A stretch of 64,000 nucleotides of DNA from an uncultured Clostridia bacterium (GTDB taxonomy: Bacteria; Bacillota; Clostridia; Oscillospirales; Acutalibacteraceae). The position numbers were made by a program, and so were the translations under genes. Shown one piece after another: positions 1 to 7,589 of this stretch (positions are counted from its first letter, which is position 1; each line of letters starts with the position of its first letter). The notes under the pieces were generated by a model. The model saw nothing but the letters and a program-made list of their open reading frames with translations, was not told the origin of the DNA and did no database searches. The stretch is taken from the NCBI GenBank assembly GCA_944412445.1, contig CALYBJ010000003.1:1-64000 (forward strand), written 5' to 3'.

Positions 1-12
1 ATGCAGCCCATA

Positions 13-52
13 ATACAATGCGCCCCCTAAAGTCAAAGGGGGTGCATTGTAT
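13..52. repeat. 15-bp inverted repeat (hairpin)
   Basis: Arms ATACAATGCGCCCCC (13-27) and GGGGGTGCATTGTAT (38-52) pair over 15 bp with one G-U, around a 10-nt loop. No T tract follows, so it is not a typical terminator. It may be the edge of a repeat element or an RNA structure of a gene outside the window. Confidence 0.6.
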
Positions 53-72
53 CAAAATAAGGGTTATTAGCC

Positions 73-110
73 AAAAATCCTGAACGCAAAAGCGTTCAGG
101 ATTTTTACTT
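73..110 (+). terminator. Rho-independent terminator
   Basis: A perfect 15-bp stem (73-87 with 92-106) closes on an AAAA loop and runs into a T-rich stretch. It would end a transcript entering from the left edge. Part of the stem (GCGTTCAG) recurs at about 145-152, followed by AATTTTT, inside the degenerate repeat DNA upstream of the S23-like gene. Confidence 0.7.
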
Positions 111-235
111 TTTATCTTTTCACTCTTCACTTTTCACTAAATACGCGTTCAGAATTTTTGGAAAGTAAAAAGTAACAGTGAATAGTGAAGAAGTTTTTTT
201 AAGGCTTTGCCTGTGCTTTTTTACTTTTTTATAGC
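107..235. repeat. Degenerate direct and inverted short repeats (CACTTTTCACT type)
   Basis: This non-coding stretch holds TTCACTCTTCACTTTTCACTA at about 119-139 and an opposing AGTGAATAGTGAAGAAG at about 178-194, plus T-rich runs. From memory, repeats of this CACTTTTCAC type are common next to four-helix-bundle S23-like genes in Firmicutes. Here they lie directly upstream of one. No transposase is present. Confidence 0.45.
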
Positions 236-263
236 AGTATAATAACCGCAAGAGGTGAAGACG

Positions 264-626
264 ATGAAAGACAGTCCTTTAATGATAAAATCAAAAGAAT
301 TTGCACTTGAGGTTATAAAAGTATGCAAGGCATTAAGAAGCGCAAAGTGCGAAAGTGCTTTAATCAATCAGTTTCTGCGTTCAGGGACAAGTGTCGGAGC
401 AAATATCCGTGAAGCCTTTTATGCTCACGGAACCGCAGATTTTGTGGCAAAGCTGCAGATTGCGCTTAAAGAATGCTCCGAGAGTGAGTATTGGATCGAA
501 TTGCTTCTTGAAAGTGGATATTACGACGACAAGGCTCTGCTTATTCAATGCACCGAAGTGAAACGCATTTTGATTTCCTCTATCAATACAATAAAAGCGA
601 AGCAAGAAAACGAAAAGCGGAAATAA
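264..626 (+). CDS. Four-helix-bundle protein, S23 rRNA-IVS / bAvd-like
   Basis: A 120-residue, mostly helical protein of the family first found in intervening sequences of 23S rRNA genes and shared with the accessory protein Avd of diversity-generating retroelements. Typical signatures are FALEVIKVCKALRS near the N-terminus, the central LRSGTSVGANIREA and the KECSESEYWIELL helix. The members often form pentamers with a basic surface. A GTG lies at 255, but ATG 264 follows AGAGGTG at good spacing and is preferred. No reverse transcriptase, template repeat or rRNA gene is nearby, so it stands alone among repeats. The molecular role of stand-alone members is unknown. The family call is firm. Confidence 0.85.
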   Translation: MKDSPLMIKSKEFALEVIKVCKALRSAKCESALINQFLRSGTSVGANIREAFYAHGTADFVAKLQIALKECSESEYWIELLLESGYYDDKALLIQCTEVKRILISSINTIKAKQENEKRK

Positions 627-721
627 CAGATTAAAATTACTGCCCGGACCGGGAAGATGTCCGATTTGGGTATTGTGTATTTTTGAGTTTTTTCTATAAA
701 AATTATTTAGGGTGTTATTGA

Positions 722-1072
722 ATGGTTATTTTGCACGCCTTAACAAAAAAATTCTGGGATACTTATAAAGACAAAAGTGAATACGGGGAATATTCACTTA
801 ATAAATGGGGCTTTATTCACTGCTCCGATATAAACACTTTTCATTATGTTGCGCCAAACTTTAAAGATGAAAAGGACGAAATGGTTTTGCTTTTGATTGA
901 TACCGGCAAGGCAAAATCTGAAATTCTTTGGGAGGATTTAAGGGGCTGCGGCGTTGAATTTCCCCATATATACGGATTATTAAATAAATCGGCTGTAATA
1001 GCCGTTCTGCCTTATTTGCGGAATGATAAAAAAGAATGGCTAATGAATGACGAATTAAAAAAGTATATTTAA
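722..1072 (+). CDS. DUF952 family protein
   Basis: A 116-residue soluble protein matching the DUF952 pattern: an N-terminal LHALTKKFW strand-helix, GFIHCSDINTFHYVA, a central VLLLIDTGK strand, then a conserved segment EFPHIYGLLNKSAVIAVLPY. The length is normal for the family. The biochemical role is not established; the fold is thought to resemble ADP-ribosyltransferase-like small domains, but no catalysis should be assumed. The codons are more AT-rich than those of the carbohydrate genes downstream. The MATE remnant lies convergent, directly downstream. Confidence 0.8.
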   Translation: MVILHALTKKFWDTYKDKSEYGEYSLNKWGFIHCSDINTFHYVAPNFKDEKDEMVLLLIDTGKAKSEILWEDLRGCGVEFPHIYGLLNKSAVIAVLPYLRNDKKEWLMNDELKKYI

Positions 1073-1090
1073 CGCTTTTAAATATTATAC

Positions 1091-1828
1091 AGGTTTTAAT
1101 TTTAATTACCCTTCTGAAGTTTTTGGCGCCGTAGTTGAATCCGATAATGGGCTGAGCGCCTGTGGCAATGCCCAGAAGAACGGCAATCATAATCTGATTT
1201 ACTTTCATAACTATGCCTGTTGCCGTCAGCGGTATTTTCGCTCCGTATACGGAATTTGCGCCGTAGGTCGCCAGCAGGTTGTTTGTAAGCGCCATAACAA
1301 TGGTAATGGCAAACTGTGTGATAAAGCTGCTTAGACCGAAAACGACAATGTTTCCGCAGGATTTTGCCTTGAGGCGGAACGAGGCGGAATCAAGACGGAT
1401 TGTTTTAAAGCGGGGCATATATACAACCGACACAATAAAAGAGGCGACCTGCCCTGCAACGGTGGCTATTGCGGCGCCTTTAACGCCCATTTCAAAAATA
1501 AAGATAAACACCGGGCCGAGAATTACATTGAGAACAGCGCCTATTACCATGGAAAGCATAGCGTATTTGGGACTTCCGTCGGCTCGTATCATGGAGTTGA
1601 CAGCCGCCGAAATCATCATGAAGGGCAGTCCGATTCCTATAATGTATCCGTAATCCAAAGCGTAGGGAAGAAGAATGTCCGTGGCTCCGAACAAATATAA
1701 AATCGGATTGATAAAAATAAGAAATACGGCTGTCAGCACGATGCTTACGGCGGTTATAAGGGTAACCGCGTTGCCTGCGCCCTTTTTTGCCGCGGCGGCT
1801 TCTCCCTCTCCCGGCTTCAGGCTTTAGT
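1091..1828 (-). pseudogene. MATE family multidrug exporter, internal fragment
   Basis: The reading frame on the minus strand encodes the central part of a MATE (NorM/DinF-like) drug/cation antiporter. It runs from KPGEGEAAAAKKGAGN through GLPFMMISAAVNSMIRADGSPKYAM and GAVLNVILGPVFIF to GFNYGAKNFRRV. A full MATE protein has about 450 residues and twelve membrane helices; only about 245 residues are recognisable. The start is lost: an in-frame TAA lies just upstream at about 1828, and roughly 80 N-terminal residues are missing. The last third is lost too: after about 1095 the frame runs antisense into the DUF952 gene with no similarity. A dead remnant left by deletion is the simplest reading. 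Confidence 0.8.
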
Positions 1829-1999
1829 AATTATAATTTAATTATACATCATTATCCTGTTAAATAAAATAAATTCAGCTGTCTGCGGTGTTGTAATTTC
1901 TGATTTTTTATGCTATATTACAAAAGTAACATTATTAAAATTTATTTTTAAAGAAAATATGGTTAAAATTTATAAAAGAGAATCGGGAAAGGTGATAAA

Positions 2000-2332
2000 A
2001 TGGCTGTAACAATAAATATTTATTACACGGGAGAAAAGGGAAACCCGTTAAAATTCGCCGAAGAAATGATTTCCGGCGGAATTGTTGATAAAATCCGAGC
2101 CCAGGCGGGAAATTTAAGATACGAATATTTTCTGCCCTTTGACAATAAGGACACGGTGCTTTTAATCGACAGATGGGTAAATCAGGAGGCAATCGACAAG
2201 CATCACGCTTCGCCTATGATGGAGGAAATCATAAAGCTTCGTGAAAAATACGAGCTTCACATGAAGGTGGAAAGATATATTTCCGACGACTTAAGTATTA
2301 CGGAAAACGACAGAAATTTTATAAAGGATTAG
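2000..2332 (+). CDS. Antibiotic biosynthesis monooxygenase (ABM) domain protein, quinol monooxygenase-like
   Basis: A 110-residue protein with the dimeric alpha/beta ABM fold. Visible marks are an N-terminal beta strand (TINIYYTGE), the FAEEMISGGIVDKIRAQAGNLRYEYF helix-strand, the DTVLLIDRWVNQEAIDKHHAS segment typical of YgiN-like members, and a last strand HMKVERY. Family members oxidise quinols or polycyclic aromatics with no cofactor, but many are uncharacterised. The RBS GAAAGGTG sits seven bases before ATG. The GH43 gene starts about 40 bases downstream, so co-transcription is likely although no shared pathway is evident. Confidence 0.8.
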   Translation: MAVTINIYYTGEKGNPLKFAEEMISGGIVDKIRAQAGNLRYEYFLPFDNKDTVLLIDRWVNQEAIDKHHASPMMEEIIKLREKYELHMKVERYISDDLSITENDRNFIKD

Positions 2333-2371
2333 TATATGAAAGAAAATCTGAAAGCAAACGGAGGCAGACTT

Positions 2372-4021
2372 ATGAAAATTATAAGCGCTGTTTTAACACT
2401 GATAATTGCGGTGGTTATGATACTTACGGGGATTATCGGCAACATAAAGCCGGAATCCGACGCCGTAATATTTCCCATTGAGGGAGACGCCCTGAGCTTT
2501 GACGACTCCGGCGGCGTTTCCGTTCACGACCCTTCCGTATATAAGGGAAAGGACGGCACATATTATATTACCGGCTCGCATATCGCTTCGGCGAAAAGCG
2601 ATGACTTGATAAACTGGAGCACAATAAGCGCCGGAATATACGACAGCAACAGAACTCTTGTAAAAGAGGGTTCAACCCTGAGGGAATGCTTCGGGGAGGC
2701 TTTTAAATGGTGCGACGGTATTCAGTCCGTCTGGGAGAGAAGCCGAGAGGAATGGGAAACCAATGTCTGGGCTTCCGATGTGATTTACAACGAAACCATG
2801 GGCAAATACTGCTATTACGCCTGTTCTTCTCTCTGGGGAACTCCCAACTCGGTAATATGGCTTGCTGTTTCCGACAGCCCGGAGGGCACCTTTGAGTTTT
2901 CCGACACGATAGTTTACAGCGGCTTTACCGACAGAACAAAAATATTCTCGCTGCCTGAGGACAAATTCCATTATTCCTATACGAATATAGGGGAGCTTAT
3001 TGACTCCGGTGTATTTACAAAGGAGGAAGTGGAGGCAAAGGACTGGTTCACGGAGGCTGACGGATATTATGACTGTTCATACGGCAAATACCCCAACGCC
3101 ATAGACCCTGCGGCGTTTTATGACGCAGAGGGTAATCTGTGGCTTTGCTACGGCTCATACAGCGGAGGAATATATATAATGCCTCTTATAGAGGAAACAG
3201 GACTGCCCGATTATGAGGAAATGAAAAAAACCGAGGGCTATGACATATACTACGGAAAGCAGATAACAAAAACAAACCGGGAAACGGAAGGCACCGGCGA
3301 GGGACCCTTTATCGTATACGACAGCGAAAGCGGATACTATTATCTTTTCCTTACATACGGAGGCTTAGGAGCCCTTGACGGCTACAATATAAGGGAATAC
3401 CGCAGTAAAAATCCCGACGGACCCTATGTTGATTACGCGGGAAACGACGCTCTTGAAATGAAGAGCACCGGAACGAAGATTATCGGAAACTATCAGTTCT
3501 CCTTTAACGAGCAGGCTGTTCTTTCTCCGGGACATTCCTCATGCCTTATTGACGATGACGGCAGCGTTTATCAGGTATACCATCAGAGATATAACGACGG
3601 CTTCGGCAGCTTCCACAACGTTCAGGTTCATCAGATGCTGAGAACAGGAGAGGGCTGGCTTACCATGCTTCCTTTGCCTTATTCGGGAGAAAAGGCGGCG
3701 GCTGTGTCAGCCGATGATATAAACGGCGGATACGAGCTTGTAATGTTCTCTGCCGACACAAAGAAAACCGACGACTGGTCAAAGGTATCGGATATAATCG
3801 AGAAAACTCAGAAAGCGGAGATTAAAGACAGCGCGCTTTTATTGGACGGAAAGGAATACAAAATCCAGCTTAAAGAAAATTCCTATACCTTTACAATGGA
3901 TATTGACGGGGAAACCTTTGACGGAGTTTTCTGCCTGTGTCAGCAGGGGGACAGACAGGTTATGACGCTGTCAGCCGTATCGGATAAAAACAGAACCCTT
4001 TGGGCGGTTGAAGCTCTTTAA
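2372..4021 (+). CDS. Glycoside hydrolase family 43 (arabinan endo-1,5-alpha-L-arabinosidase-like), membrane-anchored
   Basis: A 549-residue extracytoplasmic enzyme probably acting on alpha-1,5-arabinan or related side chains. The five-bladed GH43 propeller shows the three expected carboxylates: Asp53 in VHDPSV (base), Asp245 in AIDPAAF (pKa modulator) and Glu310 in GTGEGPFIVY (acid). After about residue 440 a C-terminal beta-rich module resembles the extra barrel of Bacillus Abn2-type arabinanases. The N-terminus is a hydrophobic segment (ISAVLTLIIAVVMILTGIIG) with no lipobox Cys, so a signal anchor or signal peptide. ATG 2372 is chosen because GGAGG lies seven bases upstream; an ATG at 2336 would add 12 residues. 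Family certain, exact substrate inferred. Confidence 0.85.
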   Translation: MKIISAVLTLIIAVVMILTGIIGNIKPESDAVIFPIEGDALSFDDSGGVSVHDPSVYKGKDGTYYITGSHIASAKSDDLINWSTISAGIYDSNRTLVKEGSTLRECFGEAFKWCDGIQSVWERSREEWETNVWASDVIYNETMGKYCYYACSSLWGTPNSVIWLAVSDSPEGTFEFSDTIVYSGFTDRTKIFSLPEDKFHYSYTNIGELIDSGVFTKEEVEAKDWFTEADGYYDCSYGKYPNAIDPAAFYDAEGNLWLCYGSYSGGIYIMPLIEETGLPDYEEMKKTEGYDIYYGKQITKTNRETEGTGEGPFIVYDSESGYYYLFLTYGGLGALDGYNIREYRSKNPDGPYVDYAGNDALEMKSTGTKIIGNYQFSFNEQAVLSPGHSSCLIDDDGSVYQVYHQRYNDGFGSFHNVQVHQMLRTGEGWLTMLPLPYSGEKAAAVSADDINGGYELVMFSADTKKTDDWSKVSDIIEKTQKAEIKDSALLLDGKEYKIQLKENSYTFTMDIDGETFDGVFCLCQQGDRQVMTLSAVSDKNRTLWAVEAL

Positions 4022-4117
4022 GTTAAGAAAACGGGCGGAAATGCAGAAAATCATATATAGCTTACCCGGAATAAAAGTAATATAATTGATGTATCAAATT
4101 TACGGGAGGCAGCATAT

Positions 4118-4573
4118 ATGAGCCTGGGCGGCAGTCTTTTAAAGGCGAGAAAGAAAAAAGGGCTTTCTCAGGAGGAAACGGCGGAAAAATTAGGGATAAG
4201 CAGACAGACCGTGTCAAAATGGGAGTGTGACGAAACAGTCCCGGATATACGCCAGTGCAAAAAGCTTTCGGTTTTATACGGAGTAACTCTTGACGAGCTT
4301 GTTGATTTTGACCCCGATGTTAAAGAGATTGAAAAGGTTATTGAAAAAACAACCGAGGAAACTCAGAGTAAGGTGGACTGGACAAAGGTCTGGGGCAAAA
4401 AATATCCCATACTTTTAAGGTACAGGGAAGAGGTTGACTGTGAGGAATACGCTCCGAAGCTTTCCGAAATGCTCCGTAAGCTTCAAAGGGAGCAGGGCTA
4501 TTCGGAGCTTGACGCCTTTCTTGTGCTTAAGGATATTTTAGGCTCTCTCCGGACAAACAGAAAAAAGAAATAA
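4118..4573 (+). CDS. XRE-family helix-turn-helix transcriptional regulator
   Basis: A 151-residue DNA-binding protein. Residues 6-60 form a Cro/C1 helix-turn-helix with the standard run KKGLSQEETAEKLGISRQTVSKWE and the closing LSVLYGVTLDELV. The remaining 90 residues are charged and helical and match no domain I recognise; they may mediate dimerisation. GGGAGG sits nine bases before ATG. It is a single-gene unit: about 95 bases separate it from GH43 and a strong terminator follows. Targets are unknown; GH43 is the nearest candidate. Confidence 0.85.
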   Translation: MSLGGSLLKARKKKGLSQEETAEKLGISRQTVSKWECDETVPDIRQCKKLSVLYGVTLDELVDFDPDVKEIEKVIEKTTEETQSKVDWTKVWGKKYPILLRYREEVDCEEYAPKLSEMLRKLQREQGYSELDAFLVLKDILGSLRTNRKKK

Positions 4574-4581
4574 TCTCACTT

Positions 4582-4623
4582 AAAAAACGCAGCCGCCGTA
4601 AATTTCGGCGATTGCGTTTTTCT
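4582..4623 (+). terminator. Rho-independent terminator after the XRE gene
   Basis: Two-part stem: AAAAACGCA (4583-4591) pairs with TTGCGTTTTT (4612-4621), and CGCCG (4594-4598) with CGGCG (4606-4610). The T tract follows directly. It lies between convergent genes and its A-run on the left lets it serve the minus-strand gene at 4641 as well. Confidence 0.8.
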
Positions 4624-4640
4624 TTCACAGGAAAATTATA

Positions 4641-5189
4641 TCAGGCAATGCCGTATGTACCCGACTGTCCGTCAAGGAAAAGAGGGATTTCCGGCGTAAA
4701 AAAGGTGAAAACTCCGAAAAGAATCACAAGCAGCGCAAAAATTATTATTACGATTTTCATATTTATGCCTTTGGAGTATTTGTAAATATGAAGTCCGGTA
4801 AGCTGCCCCAAAGTAAGAGCCGCAAGGAGAATTAAAATATCAATCCATACATTCTCCGTTCCGAAGGCCTCAGTATAAAAATAGAAAATCAGGGGAACGG
4901 AAACAAGAGAAACAAGAAGGGAAGTTAAAGCTCCCGCGAACCATTTGTTTTTATTTATTTCGTATTTTTTGCCTTTTGCGGCGAAGTAAACCGTCCACCA
5001 TAAAATAACAGGCCAGAGAATAAGCTTTAAATGCTCCCAAACGCTTTCGTTAACCGGAGCGAATATTCCTGTAACAGGACATTCTCCCAAAAGGTCGTAG
5101 GCGAAATGAAGAAGAGCGCCTATAACAAACAAAAACGGGATTCCTTTGATGATAAACTTTTCAGGATTGCTTGAAGAACCGTATTTCAT
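4641..5189 (-). CDS. DUF6512 family membrane protein
   Basis: A 182-residue integral membrane protein with five or so hydrophobic helices. The conserved segment is GECPVTGIFAPVNESVWEHLKLILWPVILW after the first helix; the PVNESVWEHLKL motif is the mark of this uncharacterised clostridial family. The Glu, Trp, His and Lys in that motif sit at the helix end and could form an active or binding site, which is inference only. Length is typical. It is alone on the minus strand, so the context gives no clue. Confidence 0.75.
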   Translation of the reverse strand: MKYGSSSNPEKFIIKGIPFLFVIGALLHFAYDLLGECPVTGIFAPVNESVWEHLKLILWPVILWWTVYFAAKGKKYEINKNKWFAGALTSLLVSLVSVPLIFYFYTEAFGTENVWIDILILLAALTLGQLTGLHIYKYSKGINMKIVIIIFALLVILFGVFTFFTPEIPLFLDGQSGTYGIA

Positions 5190-5310
5190 GCTTTTCCTCC
5201 TTAAAAAATTCGGTAATAAATTTTATGAATAAAATCCGGCGCTTATTACGGAAGCAATCACGCCGCCTTTTACATTTCATATAATGTACCGAAAGAAGGC
5301 AGGTGAAAAC

Positions 5311-5505
5311 ATGAACGGTAAATATTTCTGTGATGAAAATCCAATGCTCAGGGATTACGGGCCGGAGCCGCTGATTATAAATATTGACCGATTTGCGAAA
5401 ATGAATCCTAATTACAGAACGGCTCTTACGCGCTCCCTCAGCATCCCTTCGGAACTGTGCGCAAAACGAAAAAGGACGCCCAAAAAGCTGAAAAAGACTG
5501 ATTAA
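5311..5505 (+). CDS. Short protein resembling the N-terminus of a cupin family protein, cupin domain absent
   Basis: A 64-residue product. From memory, the first part (CDENPMLRDYGPEPLIINI, then NPNYRTAL) closely matches the lead-in of a family of about 130-residue clostridial cupins whose text goes on as NYRTALWTG..LQVTLMSI. Here the sequence veers after NYRTAL into TRSLSIPSELCAKRK and ends in a lysine-rich tail, so the metal-binding barrel is missing. ATG 5311 has AGGTG at good distance; an earlier ATG at 5284 has no RBS. It may be a 3'-truncated cupin gene or a short paralogue. A strong terminator follows, which suggests it is still expressed. Confidence 0.5.
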   Translation: MNGKYFCDENPMLRDYGPEPLIINIDRFAKMNPNYRTALTRSLSIPSELCAKRKRTPKKLKKTD

Positions 5506-5516
5506 GATTATAATGG

Positions 5517-5551
5517 AAAAGCGGGTAATTTAAGCCCGCTTTGTTTTTTTT
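5517..5551 (+). terminator. Rho-independent terminator
   Basis: AAAGCGGG (5518-5525) pairs with CCCGCTTT (5535-5542) across a short loop and is followed by a run of nine T. It ends the short cupin-like gene. Confidence 0.8.
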
Positions 5552-5613
5552 TGTGGAAAAAGAAGTAAAGCCGTGATATACTTTGTTTAACAAAATAAAC
5601 GGGAGGACTGTTT

Positions 5614-6492
5614 ATGAAAACTCTTAAAATCGCATTGATGCAGCTTTTGCCTCTAAACAGTATTGAGGAAAATATGAAAAAAGGCGCTGAATACTGCAAA
5701 AAAGCTAAAGACATGGGAGCCGATATAGCCCTTTTCCCGGAAATGTGGAGCGTCGGATATACAATCCCGGAAGATATAAAGGAGCTGAAAAGCCTTGCCG
5801 TATCGGATAACGGAGAGTTTATAAAGGTCTTTTCAAAAACCGCGGCTGAGCTTAATATGGCGGTTGGCATAACCTTTCTTGAAAAAAACGAGCCGCTGCC
5901 GAAAAATACCTTCTGCCTGATTGACAGGCACGGAAAAACGGTTTTAAAATATTCTAAGGTTCATACCTGCGACTTCGGCGATGAAAAAAGACTTTGTCCG
6001 GGAGACGATTTTTACGTCGGGGAGCTTGACACGGAAAACGGCATGGTAAAAACAGGTGCGATGATATGCTTTGACAGAGAGTTTCCCGAAAGCGCCAGAA
6101 TACTTATGCTTAAAGGTGCGGAAATAATACTTACTCCTAATTCCTGCCCTATGGAGATAAACAGAATATGTCAGCTGAGAGCCAGAGCCTATGAAAATAT
6201 GGTGGGAATAGCCACTGCGAACTATCCTCTCGGCAAGGACGGCTGCAACGGACATTCCACGGCTTTTGACTGTATAGCGTACAGACCGGGGGAAAGCTGT
6301 TCAAGAGATACGCTGATAATTGAAGCCGGGGAAAGAGAGGGAATATATATCGCTGATTTCCCCGTTGATGAGATAAGAGAATACAGAGAGCAGGAGGTTC
6401 ACGGAAACGCTTACCGCCGTCCCGAAAAATATAAAATTTTGTCAGACTGTGAAATAAACGAGCCTTTTTTAAGAGGGGACAGAAGAAAATAA
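5614..6492 (+). CDS. Carbon-nitrogen hydrolase (nitrilase superfamily)
   Basis: A 292-residue cytoplasmic amidase of the nitrilase superfamily. The catalytic triad is complete: Glu43 in LFPEMW, Lys115 in KYSKVH and Cys152 in MICFDREFPE. The neighbourhood of the cysteine and the LRARAYENMVGIATANY segment look like N-carbamoyl-polyamine or omega-amidase-type members, but the substrate cannot be fixed from sequence. Length is normal. About 90 bases separate it from the mannanase gene, so it may be its own unit. Family sure, substrate open. Confidence 0.85.
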   Translation: MKTLKIALMQLLPLNSIEENMKKGAEYCKKAKDMGADIALFPEMWSVGYTIPEDIKELKSLAVSDNGEFIKVFSKTAAELNMAVGITFLEKNEPLPKNTFCLIDRHGKTVLKYSKVHTCDFGDEKRLCPGDDFYVGELDTENGMVKTGAMICFDREFPESARILMLKGAEIILTPNSCPMEINRICQLRARAYENMVGIATANYPLGKDGCNGHSTAFDCIAYRPGESCSRDTLIIEAGEREGIYIADFPVDEIREYREQEVHGNAYRRPEKYKILSDCEINEPFLRGDRRK

Positions 6493-6584
6493 CAGGGAAA
6501 AACCGTATAAAATTCTTTATTGTATTGCATAAGAAATTCTTATTTGATATACTGAAAAAAATAAAAATTTCAGGATGTGATTAA

Positions 6585-7589
6585 ATGAAATATGATTATA
6601 TATCGGGAGTAACCTGGGGATGGTGGGTGCCCTCATATCTTTACACCACCGACGAGGGAGAGAGATCCTTCAGAACAATGGCAGAAAACACTAAATGCAA
6701 CACCGTTGTAATAGCCTTTGCCGCCATGCAGGACGACACTCAGTCAACGGAAATAGATTACTCCGAATGTCCCGATGAAACACAGCTTAAAAAGGTTTTT
6801 TCCCTTGCTAAGGAATATGATATGCAGATAATTTTAAAGCCCACCGTAAACTGCCGGGACGGAATCTGGAGAGGCCATATATATTTCCCCGAGGACGAAA
6901 ATTCCGAGGAAAAGTGGGAAAAGTGGTTCCTGTCTTACGAAAAGTACCAGCTTCACTATGCGGACATTGCCCAGAGACTGGGAGCCGATATGCTTTGCGT
7001 AGCCTGCGAAATGGTAATGACTCAGGAGAGGGACAAGGAGTGGAGGCAGATAGCCGAAAGCGTAAGAAAGGTTTTTAAAGGCCCTCTTACATGGAACTGC
7101 GATAAATTCCAGGAGGACCATGTATTTTTCTGGGACGCCTACGACGTTATTTCCTCAAGCGGATATTATCCCATTGACACATGGGAGGAAAACCTTGACA
7201 GGATCGAAAAGGTTGTGGAAAAATACAACAAACCCTTTATATTTATCGAAGCCGGCTGCATGAGCACAAAAGGCTCCCCCATGATCCCCAACAGCTTCGT
7301 CCTCTACGATGAGAAAAAGGAGGAGCTGAAGCTTTCAGACGAGGAGGCAGAAAAGGAGCTTATATCCTTAAAGGAGCAGGACGACTACTTTAAAACAATG
7401 TTTGAAGCCTGCGACAAGAGAAAATGGGTAAACGGCTTCGGTCTCTGGGACTGGCCTACGGTTCTGCCCTATGAGGAAAACGACGGAGGCTGTGAAAAGG
7501 ATTATACATATACATTTTACGGAAAGCCCGCGGAAAAAACAGCAAGGGAATATTATATAAAGAAAAACAGGGAGATAAACGGAAAATGA
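6585..7589 (+). CDS. Glycoside hydrolase family 113-like beta-mannanase
   Basis: A 334-residue TIM-barrel hydrolase without signal peptide, so cytoplasmic. The pattern fits GH113 mannanases of the Alicyclobacillus ManA type: an N-terminal GVTWGWWVPSY strand, the acid/base candidate Glu142 in VACEMVMTQ, and the nucleophile candidate Glu222 in FIEAGCMS, 80 residues apart as expected for a retaining clan-A enzyme. It should cut short beta-1,4-manno-oligosaccharides inside the cell. The stop codon overlaps the start of the 2-epimerase gene by four bases (ATGA), which implies translational coupling and a shared mannan pathway. A related cytoplasmic clan-A family is possible. Confidence 0.75.
   Translation: MKYDYISGVTWGWWVPSYLYTTDEGERSFRTMAENTKCNTVVIAFAAMQDDTQSTEIDYSECPDETQLKKVFSLAKEYDMQIILKPTVNCRDGIWRGHIYFPEDENSEEKWEKWFLSYEKYQLHYADIAQRLGADMLCVACEMVMTQERDKEWRQIAESVRKVFKGPLTWNCDKFQEDHVFFWDAYDVISSSGYYPIDTWEENLDRIEKVVEKYNKPFIFIEAGCMSTKGSPMIPNSFVLYDEKKEELKLSDEEAEKELISLKEQDDYFKTMFEACDKRKWVNGFGLWDWPTVLPYEENDGGCEKDYTYTFYGKPAEKTAREYYIKKNREINGK

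Noticed and set aside
264..626. Diversity-generating retroelement from the Avd-like gene
   Set aside because: No reverse transcriptase, template or variable repeat is present in the neighbouring DNA.
861..1090. C-terminal 75 residues of the long minus-strand frame, antisense to DUF952
   Set aside because: MATE similarity stops near 1095; the rest runs antisense to a clear DUF952 gene and has no membrane helices.
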